The position numbers were made by a program, and so were the translations under genes. Below are positions 24,901 through 37,800 of a stretch of DNA of 64,000 bases, piece by piece; position 1 is the stretch's first letter, and each line of letters starts with the position of its first letter. The stretch is from Eleusine coracana subsp. coracana (Eukaryota; Streptophyta; Magnoliopsida; Poales; Poaceae). The notes beneath the pieces were generated by a model. The model was given only the letters and a program-made list of their open reading frames with translations. It did no database searches and was not told the origin of the DNA. The DNA lies in NCBI GenBank assembly GCA_032690845.1, contig CM064433.1, forward strand, positions 43,398,658 through 43,462,657, in the 5' to 3' direction.

Positions 24901-26580
24901 AACTTATTGTTATTGTGTTCCTCTTAAATCAAACTTCATAGTTTGAGGTGTATGAGTACTCCATTTCTTAACGCACACCTTTTTTTCTAATGATGCGCAT
25001 ACATTCCTGAATTTTAGCATTTCGAAAAAAAAGGAACTTGACAATCAGTATTTTTGATGTGGAGGCAATATTTAAGCTATCAAAGGCAATCCATTTTTTC
25101 AAGAGTACAATCATGGTTTAATTTGTGGCATGCTTTATGTTGGTGATTCATATATCATGTAGCTATCTGGTTGTAGTGGCATGGGAATTTAAGCTGCAAG
25201 GACAGGCTGAACACCAGCAACGTGCTCAAACACTCACAAAGAAGGGTGGCAGCTAACACGTCCCTTCGCTGCCCCATTTCCTTCCTAACCCGTTTTATCA
25301 CTTGGTAGCCATTAGCCACTTACAAAGTTTCTAGCATCCTGTTGACATTTGCAGTCTGGTGACAAATTGAATTCTAGAACAAGGTTGTTCCATAAAGGTA
25401 TGGACACACGTTATGTCTCTTTGTATCCCCAACAACTGCTTTGGGACCTCTATCCGGTTTGGTTCAACCTAACTACTGAGTATTGACCATGCAACCACGG
25501 TGTATTGGAAGAAGTAGAGTGTTGTGTGCTATACCTTGTTGTGTGTTGTAGCAGTGTGAGCGAACGAACCAGTTGTGTAAAACAAGTTGGTATTATTTTC
25601 AGATTTTTTGAGCTTTTCTTAGTGAATCATAGATTGTTGACAAGTCATTTGCGGTTTTGAGTTTTCATATCCCATAATTTACTTTTGCTTAAATGAGATC
25701 TAATGGGTAATTACAATATTTCTGTATTATGTTATTTTGTGTCTCATTGGAGTTATTTGTCATAATATCTCCTTATATTATTTTGAAATATAAATTACTT
25801 GTAAGTGTAATACAAGCATGTTTTATCTTATTTTGAATATAGTTTAGCTAAATGTTTTTGAGCCAGTAGCAAGGAAATGTTGCGTGTATTTTCAATGTTA
25901 TAACATCCTTGCATTAAATCACAATATGTGTAGGATTGTTAAATAGTGTTGATCCACTTTAGTTGAATTATTAACATTTAACTGTAAGTGACATAACACT
26001 AGAACACATACAATGATTCCTTATCAGCATCTAGGAAAAAAAAACTATAAATTACTTATTATGAATTATTATTTTTATTTTTTATGCTTAGGGAGTTTAC
26101 AACGTCGACAGTTTAAGGTGCCACATGCAATTTTCATTCTACGATAGAGGAGAGAGGAAATATTGACTTTAGCAAACATCTCTTCTAGCAATAAGCATGA
26201 ACTTTCATCTCACAATAGAGTTTGAGTTGGTAGTTCCTGGTTGAAACCTACATATTTTTTAATAAAAAGTAAGACTTATGGTAAAACACCATGATTGATA
26301 TTTCCCTCGACAATCTTGAGCACAATTCTAAAATAATTGTTGTTCATATGAAAGCTTTAGATTTGTATACAAACTGGCTATAGCATCATATAGGAATGAT
26401 TTTGTATAATAATATTACTAAAAATATGTTTATCTCTGATTCTTGAAGGAAATAAATATGATGACAACATATGTGTGATGTTGAATAGCAAATGAGTGAT
26501 GTTGGCATTTTATAGTTCATTTGATTAACCACATAATTGTGGTTGTCCTCAATATTGATTTTCGCTTTGAATTTTGGACG
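22000..26580. other. Interior of Helitron 1 without genes
   Basis: AT-rich sequence with only short random ORFs. No RT, transposase, Rep or other domain was recognised on either strand. A short motif (ATACACGTCGATTCAAC) occurs twice at about 23665 and 23719. Confidence 0.5.
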
Positions 26581-27870
26581 TGCGTGCCGCACGTGCATCA
26601 CTACTAGTTTACTTAAATGCAAGAAGTTTCTCTCTAAGAAACGGTACCAAAATTAGATTCTAGTTGGATACCAGGTTAGGGGATAAACCCCTCATCTGCA
26701 AATACCCTCTTCTCTATGAGTTCTGGCCTAACATGACAGTTGCACAATGTGCCCGTTTTGGTTGGACAGTACAATTTAAACATAGTCTCCCAAATGTCTT
26801 GTATTCTCAATTGTACGAGTTGGCAGCAAGCCTTAATGAGCTACAGACTATAGAAGGAGATGATATACCACATTGGCTTTGGGATAAATCTGGCAAATTT
26901 ACTGTTAAGTCAGTTTATAATCAACTCACGAGTAATGAAAGCGGTTTTGGACACAAACATATTTGGAAAGCTAAGATTCCTGAGAAAATTAAGATTTTCT
27001 TATGGCTTCTAGAGAATCAAGCAATTTTAACTAAAGACAACATGATCAAAAGGAAATGGCAAGGGGAACCAACTTGCTATTTCTGTAACGAAAATGAAAC
27101 ACCAGATCACCTGATGTTTAGGTGTTGTGTGATGAAAGTGGTTTGGGGGATTATCGCCTGGTGTTTTAACTTTCAGAGTAGACCCAGCTCCCTAACCCAG
27201 TTCTGGAGGTGGATCAAAATGGCCCTTCCTGGAGGCAGTAATGTATATGTTATGGGGTTAGCAGCAATCTGTTGGGCTGTATGGAAGTGCAGAAATAAAG
27301 CTTGCTTTGATAAGAAGCTTCTTAAACACCCTTGTGCAATTATTTGTCAAGCATGCTCATATATGAAGTACTGGGCAGGTCTTTACCCAGAAGATATGCA
27401 GCAGGTCATCAGGACTGGAGCGGAATCGATGCTACAAGCGGCTCTCAAGGTGATGAGTAAACAAGGTAGATGCATTCTGCTACCACTTCCAGAAGTACAG
27501 GAAGATGATGATAATGACGGTGGGAATCGGAATGTCCAGGGAGGGATGAATTGAGCAACTGAAGCTCTCAAGATGTTGTTGATGTGATTAAGAGTCCTTT
27601 TGCAGTAGGGTTCATGTGGCCTGCGCGCCAACTGACTCTTCTTGTGGCCTGTGTACCAGACATTCTAGCTTTTACTTTAGTAGCACTTGTTTGCTCTTGC
27701 AGGTAGTGGCTGAATACTTTCCCCTGCCTGGCTATTTCTAGAGTTCTGGTAGATAGGTAGGGGTGGCCGGGAGGGTTCCCCCCTCCCGGTCAGGTTTTAT
27801 TCTGCTTCTTAAACCAAACTGCTGTAATGATCTCCGTTCTTTTTGGAATGGAAGTGGAGTAATCCAATTC

Positions 27871-28089
27871 GAAAGAGATTATATGCTCGATTCATGTACT
27901 TATGCCAGATGTATAAGGGAAACTTTATAGTGAGCTAATATAAGTATGAACAGTTTATTTCTTCCTTAATTTAATGGTTTAGATATATTAATACTACTTT
28001 AACTCTTCAACTTGTATTAAGTAGTTAAATTTGCCTCACCATCATAGCCTCCTCAGCGATTATGAAAACCTCAGTGAGCTTCAGGTCGT
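27871..28089. other. Spacer between LINE 1 and B3
   Basis: AT-rich sequence with no ORF or element recognised. Confidence 0.4.
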
Positions 28090-28432
28090 CCGATGCCCTA
28101 TAAACACTAAGCTGAGGAGCCAGGCCTCCATCAAGGTGGAGCCTTTCCGGCTCGGCCTCGCTGTTGAGCCCTCCCTAATGAGCATCCTCACCTCCGACTT
28201 TGGATTGCTCACTGTGGTGCAGTGGTGTTGCCTTTACCACATGGCCTTCGTCGCCGCTAGCCGTGTGACCATTGGTGTCATGGCTCCCTTGCGGCTCAGC
28301 GGTTGATCCTCCACAGCGGCCAGCTCTCTTATTGCGGCTATGCCACTTTCTTGACCAACCTCCACCACGAGCAGGCTCTTTGTCCTTCATTGTAGCTAGC
28401 TGCATTTCACGCTGCCTAGCTGGTGCGCCCAA
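28090..28432 (-). pseudogene. B3: remnant of a family-B first exon
   Basis: On the minus strand this aligns with the first exon of B1 and B2. The nucleotide string GAGCCAGGCCTCCATCAAGG (28115) matches GGGCCAGGACTCCATCAAGG in B1 (18913). At peptide level, STAEPQGSHD parallels SAAEPHGSRD, and VVKATPLHHSEQS parallels AVQAAPPRAGEQT. Only the exon-1 part remains; no helicase or papain exon follows nearby and the frame is broken. It shows that a third family-B copy once lay between B1 and A2. Confidence 0.6.
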
Positions 28433-29359
28433 CTACACAATGTCACAGCTCATGCAACACCGCTGTTCAAGTTCACGCCCCCACCCCTCCCGCGCGGCCG
28501 CCCTTGCGATCCCCAAGCATCCAACCTCACTCTCTTTTTTTCTTACTTTTTCAGCAAAACTACATAGCAGATATAGATGTAAGTTTTGTATTTTGTGGGT
28601 CGGCCCAAAGCTGTCTAAAATAAACTAGAATTTTCTCATATAGCTAGTACAACAAATAAACTAAACGTTTGACCCCACTTGCATCCCTAATAGCAGAGCA
28701 CATAGGTTCATGGGTGGATTTAACATGTTATAGTAGTTTGAAGGACGTTGCTTTCTTGTCCGACAAAAACCAGTGCATTTTGGGAACGGAATGTTGGTCG
28801 TCATTTGGTTTGGAATTGCATGTCGTAGTTTACTCCCATGTCCTTTTATGACAATTTTGGTTAACCAATTCAATAGTAATAAAAAAGCAAACTTTTTGTG
28901 CGTTGTTCTCTTTTCCAGCATAAGAAATTATAGGTTCTCTCCGGAAAATGCTTCAGAGTAGACCCATTTGTTAGACTTTTGTATGACCAAGTGTTTTAAG
29001 CCCTTTGATTGATAGGTGAATCTCCACCAAAGTGATTTTAACCATTAGATTTCCTGGTCGTATAAAAGTCTAACAAAACGAGTCTACTCTATAGCAGTGC
29101 TCGTTCCCTCCTATGTCACTGGTTTTAATTTTCAATCTCTTGACGGTCACTACGTACTGTTACTACACATGTGCACATCCATCCCCTAGATGCAAGCTAG
29201 CAGCGCCCGGCCATGGGGGTGGCCAGGGTTACAACGGCACGTATGTGAGGTCGTCGCGCGGCTACAGGTGCACGTCTGGTCGTCTGTTAAGCATATATTT
29301 CATTTATTGGTAATAATTAAAAACACTGTTAATGTTATTGGCACATTATATTTATTGTC
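28433..29359. other. Spacer with a small MITE
   Basis: No gene seen. A terminal-inverted-repeat element lies at 28955-29090. A GC-rich stretch near 28480-28520 may be the former B3 leader. ORFs here lack recognised domains. Confidence 0.4.
28955..29090. mobile_element. MITE with about 37-bp terminal inverted repeats
   Basis: The left end begins AGAGTAGACCCATTTGTTAG and the right end, reverse-complemented, begins AGAGTAGACTCGTTTTGTTA; the similarity continues through TAGACTTTTGTATGACCA. The element is 136 bp. Target duplications are not clear, so I cannot name the superfamily. Confidence 0.65.
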
Positions 29360-29862
29360 TAGATGTGCACGTTCTAAAGTTCTAAACTTACCTTATCTTG
29401 TACAAATAAGTTTCTAGCCGTTGCACGCGCACCATCTTGTGGCTACGCACGTGAGAGAGGGCTTGCACAGCTGAATAGATGGAAACTGGAGAAATGCCTT
29501 TCCAAAGCTTCGGTTGTCCCTCCACGTCCAGTTTCCCAGGGAGAAAAGGTGTACAGTGCATCTGCTACCCACTACAGTAGATATTCCAGATTCTCATGGA
29601 GAAAAGGTAGTACAGACAGCTACTAGCAACTAGTACAGTACGTATAGGGTTTGACTTGCTATTTTGTTTTTTCAGTTCACTCGCTATATATACAGTAGCA
29701 CTGTACTATAGATTGACACCTTATCATTATGATCATTCCTTAATGAATATATAATGTGCCGATCTATTCCCTTTTAAACTCCATCTTTACACATATGCTA
29801 ACAAAATTTTATCTAAAAAACATATTGTAATAAAAAATATATCAAGTCTGAACTAATTACGG
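29360..29862 (+). repeat. Direct segmental repeat, copy 2 (partner 408-975)
   Basis: Shares ordered blocks with 408-975 (see that entry). Here it ends about 130 bp before the A2 first-exon ORF, and a further block (AACCGGATC..TTGATTCA with TCAATATATAC) at 29975-30025 matches 4370-4420 upstream of A1. Confidence 0.6.
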
Positions 29863-29991
29863 GCCCTTTCTTTCTGTCCATATGTATAGGACCTCGATGA
29901 ATTGAACATATGCTGTATTTCTTTCAGAAAAAAAAAACGCTGGGTAGAAGTCTCTTCGGACAGGTAGACACAGTTTTAACCGGATCAGACC

Positions 29992-32900
29992 TTGATTCAT
30001 GAGGTCCCCAGTCAATATATACTACAGGAAGAAGATACGTTAATATTCAATCAAGAACAAAAGAGCAGGATTCGATGCGTGTACACATCGATCGATGTGA
30101 GCAGTAATGCTCCCACACCCACCAGAGGAATCGACGCTTTCACCCCTCACCGGAGGAATCGATGCGGCGCCGCCTCCCGCCGTCCCGCCGTGTACGACGG
30201 TGCCGATCCCCAACCCGCTGCCGGCCATCCACCTCAGTGGCTGCGGATGTATCAGGAGGCTCGCCATCTCGCGAGGGGCCATGAGCTCGGCCGCCGTCTC
30301 CTTCGGTCATCTGCAACACGCTCGCAGGCATCCTCCTCCGCTGCACCTCCCTCCGAGTGAGCCATCTTTCCCCATCTCCGCAGCCCTAGGCTCTATCTGT
30401 GCCGGTTTGGTGATCCTTATTCATCTTGTCCTGCTGAGGAATAGGCAGAAATTTCTTACGGTTTCACTTCAATTCGGTGGCCCATTTTGAAATTAGAAAG
30501 GAGAGTGGTGAAAGTAGACATACATTTTTCCCCCTGAATCGTAACACCCTTTCCAAGTAGATTCTAATGTTTGAACTTGAATTTTGGAACACTCCTCTTG
30601 GTTTTTAGCTACCCAGAAAGGTTCGAGTTTGACTTCGCCTTTTTGTTGACGAGCTGATTGCATAGAGTAAATTTCTACTTTGAGAGCCATTTCGATTGGT
30701 CATAAATGCTTGTCTGTTTTATGAAGCGTTCTGCTGCAAATCTTTTGCCTCCCCCTCAAAATTTAATGTTGTGAAAAACAATGCCTTGCGCTCCACCTCA
30801 ACATAGTAGTATTATATTATTGTTGATGAAGTTAAACTTGTGTGCTTATTCCAATCTTCGCAGTCATCCTGGTGCTGAAACGAAAGTTCCTCTGTTCTTT
30901 GTTTTCTTCATGCTTTCTTGAAGTATTTCGTGGATATATCTTTTTTTCTTTCCAGAGGCTGCAAATTATAATTTCTTATCTTTTAACATGTCATAAGAAA
31001 TTGAATGAATGACACTTCCTGCTGTTTGTCCTGAGAGAACAATGTAACAGATTGTTGTATGGGAATGTACCTAAATGTGTTTATTCCAACCCTTGCAGTC
31101 ATCCTGGAGCTGAAGGGTCTGTAACTGGAACTCATATCCGGCAGAGTGCTCTCTATTCAAGCCGCCCAAGGAGGCCACGACGCAGGCACGCACCATTACC
31201 GTAAGTGTTGCCTTTTATTATTTCTCTTTTTCTTGTGCCTATTTCTGTAACAAATTCATGGTGTCTTTCTTTTGGATGATCTTTGCACTGACTACCAACT
31301 TCCCTTTCCTTTCAATTATGCTTTGATCAGGACCCAGGACCATCCAAGCGGGGTGAGCACCAGTGAGCTTGGTGGGGCAGTTATAGATTTGCCAACACTT
31401 GATGATGTGCTGTCATTGAGTGATCCACCACCTCTGACCCCTCAGATATCTGATGAAGAGACGACTGATGATGATGATGCGTACGTCTACTATTTCAGTT
31501 TGTTAATGTCCACTGATATTATGTGCAATATTTCTGTTCATTTACCTCTGCAAATACTTGTTACCTTAGATAGTAGCTAGAAGCTTCAAAGACTGAGCTC
31601 TTACATGTAGACCATGGATTTAAATAATATAAAAAAGCATATCAATATGTGGTTAGTTCAACTGCATGGAATCAGAAGTTACATGGTTTTGACAGTTGAA
31701 ATCAAGTGAGAAAACATCACTTCCACTTTCTTCAAGGAGCCGTAGCATATGATAGGAAAATTGTATTACAAGATAGCTTTTGTCGATGCTAGTAACTCCA
31801 CCTAATCGTCTTTCCACCTTTGCAGCTGTTCCCACCTTTATAGGCCTGGAGACGTTGGGCGTTCAATCAGCCCGATAGTTCTGACAAAATCAATGCTGGA
31901 GTCGCTCGGTGATCGATTTTTTCCTACTGTACCATATGAGGCAATGCGCAGGCCAGATTCACATGTGGAGTATGTATAGTTGCAATAATTTTTTTAATTC
32001 TCACTGGTACTTTGTTCGGTGCTAAAAGCCTTAAATACATTAAAAATAGCTAAAAGCCCTGTTTACACATTAGAATTTTCATTGTACACACGTGGATGAA
32101 AAAACATAAAGAACATATTAGAATCTGAGTAGTGCAGCACCACAAAATGTAAAGAAACTAAATAACTTATCATCATTCTGAGTGGTAGACTGAATGGCAT
32201 TTGTAAGTAAAATACTACTGGCATGTAGGATACCAAGTGGCACATTTTACTATATTATAGATGTACTACAGCTAGTGTCACATATGAAGGTGAAGTCAGC
32301 ATGGGGCATTTTTGCTATTTGTTACTTCAGTTATAGCACTCGTGCTCCTTTTTCCAAATGTGTGTGCAAGAATCATTCCACTTACCCAGTTTTACCATTC
32401 AAGACCTTTATAGTTTACGTTAACATACTTAACATTTTGGTAAATCTCCTTTTAGGATGTGGTATAGTGGTTGCTATTAACCTTATATTTTTCTGCTTTT
32501 CTTCAGCTCAGAGGAATTCATACGTGAGATGAAGGAATATTCTGATAAACATCCTCCTGTAAGCCTTGAGGAAGCTTTTGATAGCATTCGGGTTGTTGAG
32601 CACGCCGCACCTACTGCCCTAGCTGCTAAAAAGGGTATAGAGCCCCCAAGGGACCCTTTTCTTGTTGATCAGGAAGCACCATTACTTCAGGCACAACAAG
32701 AAGCTTCTGCATCTCATTCTCAAGATAGTATAGCGATAAGGTAGCACTTAATGGAGAGGCTTTATTTTCCATAACCAGTAAGAATTGATATATTTTATGC
32801 CTCTTATGTTCAATTTGCAATTTCACAAGAGATTCTACTTCTGAAAACTCATAAATTTGTAGATTAGCTAGTGCTATAGACATGCAGAGTTATTTTCAAG

Positions 32901-33542
32901 TACACATTTTGATAATGCTTGTGAGAAGCAGAAGTGAAATATTTCAGGCGCAATGACATTAATTGTTTAAAAACTTACAACCATTGTACCTTTGCTGTAA
33001 TTTACTCAATTGTTTACAAACTTACAACCTTGTCATTGTATAGTAAGTACTGAGCTGCAACGTTTACCAATTCTTGAAATGTTTCATTTACCAACTTTTA
33101 TTTGGAATGGGTTTTTCTCTTTTTGTTTTTACCTAAGTTAGATAATGAATCTCAAAATAATTTTGAATACAGCCATGAAGCCTCAAAAGGAGTTGTTCAG
33201 GATGGAAAGCAATGGATGAGGGATGAAGTGACATTGTGCTTTCGGAAACATGTTGAGAGAAGTCCATATCTTGCTGTATGTACAGTTTGTTTGTATCGTT
33301 CAAATAGTAAAGGTTTTGCATGATTTTACTTTTGTGTTTATATTCTGTTGTAGGGGGTTGTCTTTGAGCTTGATGAACTTTGTCATCAATGTTCTATTGT
33401 GGAGAACTACATGAAAGTATTTCATCACTATAACTCTAAAGTTAGGATGAAAATGCCTGCTGCTGTTGAATGGACTGAGGAGTTTTGCTTTGGCGAAGTA
33501 AAGCAAATATTTGGCGGAAGCGATGGGCTGGCTAGGGTTTAA
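29992..33542 (+). pseudogene. A2: truncated DUF3615-like gene
   Basis: Exon-like segments: 29992-30356, 31099-31200, 31331-31480, 31826-31969, 32507-32740, 33173-33275, 33354-33542. They splice into an open frame of at most 428 residues. The A1/A3 start codon position reads ATC here (ATCGATGTG where A1 has ATGGACACC), so the only upstream ATG is at 29992. The equivalent of A1 exon 3 is absent without a frameshift. Exon 8 departs from the family after KQIFG (about 33510) and runs into a TAA formed at the hAT target site, so FYFCCPLEPN and the whole of exon 9 are lost. Most likely a pseudogene, though a shortened product cannot be excluded. Confidence 0.65.
30864..30890 (+). other. Decoy exon-2 acceptor in A2
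   Basis: TTCGCAG followed by TCATCCTGGTGCTGAAAC repeats the true exon-2 start at 31099 (TTGCAG then TCATCCTGGAGCTGAAG). It follows a similar intron end (TTATTCCAA-C). A local duplication of the intron-1/exon-2 junction left two acceptors about 235 bp apart; the second continues into a full exon. Confidence 0.5.
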
Positions 33543-33752
33543 TTATAGGTGGCCAAATGGGTCGGGCTTATCGGGCAGGCACGAAGCCTGATATGTTTGG
33601 CCTGGCCCGAGCACGGCACGGCCTGATGTAATTCATGCCCGACCCGATGCACCGGGTCATGCTTGGGCCGACACCCCGGCAGGGTGGGTGGCATGAGCAC
33701 GACCCATTTATAATTTATTAAATATAAATTATATTTATACTTAATCAATAAA

Positions 33753-33786
33753 GGTTTAATGGTCTAGTAGTAAGACTGTTTGTTTA
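33753..33786 (+). other. Possible tRNA-like/SINE fragment, left half
   Basis: TGGTCTAGTAGT resembles a tRNA A box. If Helitron 2 is removed, it is followed about 30 bp later by GAGTTCAAACC (39297-39307), which resembles a B box. Together they look like a decayed tRNA-derived promoter inside the hAT element. No cloverleaf was verified. Confidence 0.25.
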
Positions 33787-34039
33787 TCTAAACTAATAAA
33801 GAATGAGTTCCTACGATCCATGTTTTCATCATAAAAATATTATATGGATCTTTGAATCTAAATAGGACCATTTAATCTAATCACATGTTTATAAGATGAA
33901 GGAAAAAGTTACATCCTTTAACATCTTCCACAATCTTGTGTCAACCAAACTTTTTTCACCTATTCTTTTCTAGCCCTCACGTGTACCCGCCCGCCTTTCC
34001 CGCGGTTGTATCCCCTAAATCGCTCGTCTTCCACAATTA

Positions 34040-34800
34040 ACCTCTCAGTCATCGCGTCCTCCGCCCCCATCGCCATCGAACAACCCTAGGACCCTCCCCC
34101 ACCGCCGCCATTAGTTTGGCAATCGTTGGTGAGGGCCAAAGGCCGGTGGCATCGACTCACTGTTGTGGACTGACGCTTAGGTCATGGCCGGCGTGAGCGA
34201 GATCGTCATCGACATTACAGTCGATGGTGGTGGCGATTGCGGACACCGTGCAGGTGCCCGTGGCTTGTGCCGTAGCTCACACATGAGGTGTGCCACCTAT
34301 GCCGCGCATGCCGCCGCCATGGCGCCATGCGGATGCGCCGCCCGCGGCCCTCCACCTTGATGTGCCGGTCGCGATACCAGCATGGTCGAGGGTCGGCGGC
34401 GATCTGGATGAACTCCATCGCCACCATCGCGCTTATCATCCCTGTGCCGTCCGCCACCGTGCCATTGCCGGCCGCATGGTATAGCGCCATCGCGTGGTCC
34501 GAAGCCTGTGACTCCAGGAGAGATCGGATTGGGGGCGAGACATGGTAGACCATCAACTCTGCACCCCCCCCCCCCCCCCCCCCGCACCCCGTCGCCATCG
34601 ACTCCCACTTTTATCGAGCACCTTCGCGAGCAACAGGTGCTTCTACGTTGCTATTACCTCTGTTCTTTATGTTTTTCTCTCCATATCACACGCCCGTAGC
34701 TCCGCCTCCCTTCCCCGCTCACATGTCCACTCAGATCGAATTTGTTCTGGTTGCAGTGCCGCGTGGCTGTTGATACTTCAGATTCTTTGACTAGAGATGC
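34040..34800. other. GC-rich gene-like segment carried in Helitron 2
   Basis: This differs sharply in base composition from its surroundings. Minus-strand frames (34215-34598) give a continuous but unrecognised peptide containing ALYHAAGN and AMVAMEFIQIAADP. A run of 20 C residues lies at 34564-34583. It may be a captured host exon; the source is unknown. Confidence 0.35.
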
Positions 34801-37800
34801 AATTGAGTTCATTTAAAGATGATGTGCTGAAACTAGACGCAACTGTGTGTTTTGATTAAGAAATATACGTTATGGGTGCATCCTGGTTTGCTTGTTTTGT
34901 GTCCTTTGGACTGCAACGTGCGTACATTGTGTGTAGATTAACAAATCTACATTGCTAAACACGCAAATCATTTGGACCAGGGTGCATCCTGGTTTTTGAA
35001 TATTCCTCTTTATATCTCTTTATTCGGTCGAATTGTATCAATGTGTTCTTTATAACTCATTACAATTCAACCATCTTTTTGTCATTTTTGATTCATCAGC
35101 TACATAATGCACGTATTGAGATGGAATTCTTAAGCTATACATATGTCATATGCCATGTCAGATCATGCCATGTTTGCTTATCATGGTTCGTATTTTGTTA
35201 GAATTTTCTGAGTGATATCAAAATATTAAATGTTTTGTCTTCTTTTTCACTTATTCAAAGTTTAATTTGCCTCTATTTTTTTTTCATGAAGCAGAGAGTT
35301 TTGTTGCCAGATTTCTATGAAGAAAGAACTATCAAGCAACAAGACATTTAATAGGTTGTGTGCCATAAACGTGTGGCTCCTCTTCCACGGCATTTTAGAG
35401 ACAGGTGTGACATAGAGCTCAAGAGCAGATTCTACCTAGATGGAAACGTAAGGAACATTGCCAAATAAAATAAAAGTTTGCAAGAATCTTGATTCTATCC
35501 ACTGTTACATATTTCTCCCTGCAGCGCACATAGTCAGTCTTTGGCTGCTAATGATGGAATCGCAGGTTATTTTCCTTATGATCCTAAATTTGCATATGAT
35601 GATTTTAACTTGATTTTCACATATTCAAAGTTTTTGAAACTTTCCAATTCTTCTCGAACCTTAGATTTTTATTGGCAGTAATTTAACATAAGATGCTTAC
35701 AATATGATAAAATTTATGTTTTGCTATTAGAAAGTCAGTCAGTATAATTAGAAAGTCAGTCAATAAAATTTATTGGCACTAATTTAACATCTACTAACGT
35801 CAATATGCATGAACTAGGTATCAGCAGAGGAGATGTCACATAAGCAATGCATTAAGAAGCTTTTGCTATTCATTTCAGTCAAACTTTATATTAGTTTGGG
35901 GTTACAGTATTTTTTGTCTTGTTTGTGCATTGCAGAGCACCGTGTCAATAGAGGAGCTGAAACCTGAAGTTAAAACCGATCAAGTGTGGCTCCTCTGCCA
36001 TATGCAGCGGAAGCCAGTGCTGGACAGAGCAGGAGATGTGGATGGCGGGGAAGAGTATATGGGGACACTCTAATATGAGGTGCTCAACTGTATATAGAAG
36101 AAGCATCACAATCCACACGCTTGGCTGCACCTCCACGGGATCTCATGCCTCAAGGTCAAGGAACGGGTGGCTGGTTGGGAAAAAGGCTGGGATCTTTGTG
36201 TCAGTGGCCACAGTAGAAGGCGGTATGGACTCTGGGCTTCAGCTCGGCTAAATTCACGGACAAGCAAACAACTGTCCTATACCCAACAATGCGTTTAACT
36301 TGATTTCTCTTGTTGTATACATGTATTGCCACCCTTGAATTTAGCCATGAAAAATTTGTGTGCAATTGTATTGTTGCATGGCAGATTAGGGAAATGTGAA
36401 GAGAGATGGAAACATTGCATTTCCTTTTATCAAAGTTGCATCAAAGAAAAACACTTCTCACTGATGGTTCTCTCAACGATGGTTTAAAGATAAATGCTCA
36501 GGTAATAATTTAATTATGATTGTGAGTCAGATTGATGATAATGTGAGATTGGTTCTACCGTATACTGTTTTTTATTCTTTAATTTTTCTTACACCATGCT
36601 CTGGAGATGACGAGTTAGCCAATTTACTCACAAGGCATGTTTAATTTTGGTTATAAGGCCAGTCCTTTCCTTATTGGTCATTTTAAAATTTTAGGTACAA
36701 TATAAGTAGCTGTTCATTATTCTTTTGTTTTTTGTTAGTACAATAGTTTTATATTACAATCTTTTTACTATTGAATATTGTTTAATCTTTAGTGTTCTTC
36801 CCATTCTTCTTCAATCTGACAGTTGACTATGAAATTGGTTCCTTTTCTACCCATATCAAAATAAACCAGTGTATAAAAAAGGTATGGATTGCATGACTGT
36901 TTTTGCAGTAAGTGGTGATCTAAAAGGTATGGATTGTATGTAAATATATATCCCATTTAACCGCAAACAAACTTTGTTTTCTTCAATTTAGAGGAAGATT
37001 ATGATCGGAGGTCTCAACAGGGACAAAAACAACTTCATTGTGATGTTGTCAATAGTTTCTATATTTATTTTTTCTAAATATTAGTTGCTGACATTCAAGT
37101 GTACAAACAGATGTGTAAGTAGTATTGTGAACTCCTAAAACTTTTTAAAATGTACTGGAGGATTTGAACTATGCGAGCACAATGAGCTAAATTTTACTCT
37201 CTCTGTCCATTCATAAGGGGACTGAAGCAACTAATTTGGTAGGTGAGAAATTGGTGGGTAATATTATATGCGAAGCCAATCGGGTCTGACAGGTCGGTGG
37301 TGCTTTGTAGCAGCCCACTACAGTAGCGGCAACTAGGATTAGAGTTAGTATAGCATCGATTGTAGGATTAGTGAGCAAGTGTAGACTTTTTGTTGTTTAT
37401 AGATTATCATGTTGTTGAACTATAGCAGTGTTTGGTTGGATGCGGAATAAAGACATTTTCTCTGCCATAATTGTGTCCAAGTTACATAACGATCATGGTT
37501 TAGACTTGTGCTGCCTACTTGGATCTCTGTTTGGTTGTAATCTTGTTTGATCTAGACTGGTGCTACCCACTAGATCAGTTTGGTTGTAATCTTTTCTTTA
37601 TTGTTCTTATGAAATGTGTAACTCAAGTCAAAGGAAGTGACTCGAAGTGAAGCCGTGCTTGAGTATGGTGCTGCTATTCTAGATCGAGGCATGGGCCATC
37701 ATCAATTGCGACATGTCTGAATATGGTACGTCGAGCAGCCAGGAGCTATGCCCAGCTGGGTGCACATTTCCATAGGTAGCATCAATCCACTAGTTAAAGG

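Larger units (their letters stand above)
20732..26607 (+). mobile_element. Helitron 1, non-autonomous, about 5.9 kb
   Basis: It starts with TCTAAATTAATAAAGG and ends with CTAG at 26604-26607, inserted between A and T of the host LINE (CATA | TTTACTTAAATG) with no target duplication. A hairpin (ACGTGCG-TGC-CGCACGT) sits 10 bp before the terminal CTAG. These are the standard Helitron ends, and the interrupted LINE frame confirms both borders. No Rep/helicase ORF is present. Inside, 21158-22000 is GC-rich and gene-like; the remainder is AT-rich with no coding signal. Confidence 0.85.
20258..27870 (+). mobile_element. LINE ORF2 3' part, split by Helitron 1
   Basis: A non-LTR retrotransposon fragment on the plus strand. 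The left part (to 20731) encodes the end of the reverse transcriptase (INIWQGNSLTIAGRKTLIHA, RKFFWQGG, GGLGIKNLRKMN). After the Helitron, the right part (26608-27554) continues with YLNARSFSLRNG and the zinc-binding C-terminal region (KIPEKIKIFLW, CYFCNENETPDHLMFRC, WAVWKCRNK). The coding sequence joins across the insertion. It is inactive: the 5' part including the catalytic region is missing, and a TAG at 26661-26663 replaces the expected Trp of the RFWLD motif. A 3' UTR-like tail runs to about 27870. Confidence 0.8.

Noticed and set aside
26664..27554. 296-codon ORF as a host gene
   Set aside because: Its zinc-binding motif and layout are those of a LINE ORF2 C-terminus, and it continues the LINE frame at 20258-20731.
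34564..34583. Run of 20 C as a biological signal
   Set aside because: Most likely slippage or a sequencing/assembly uncertainty; no associated feature.
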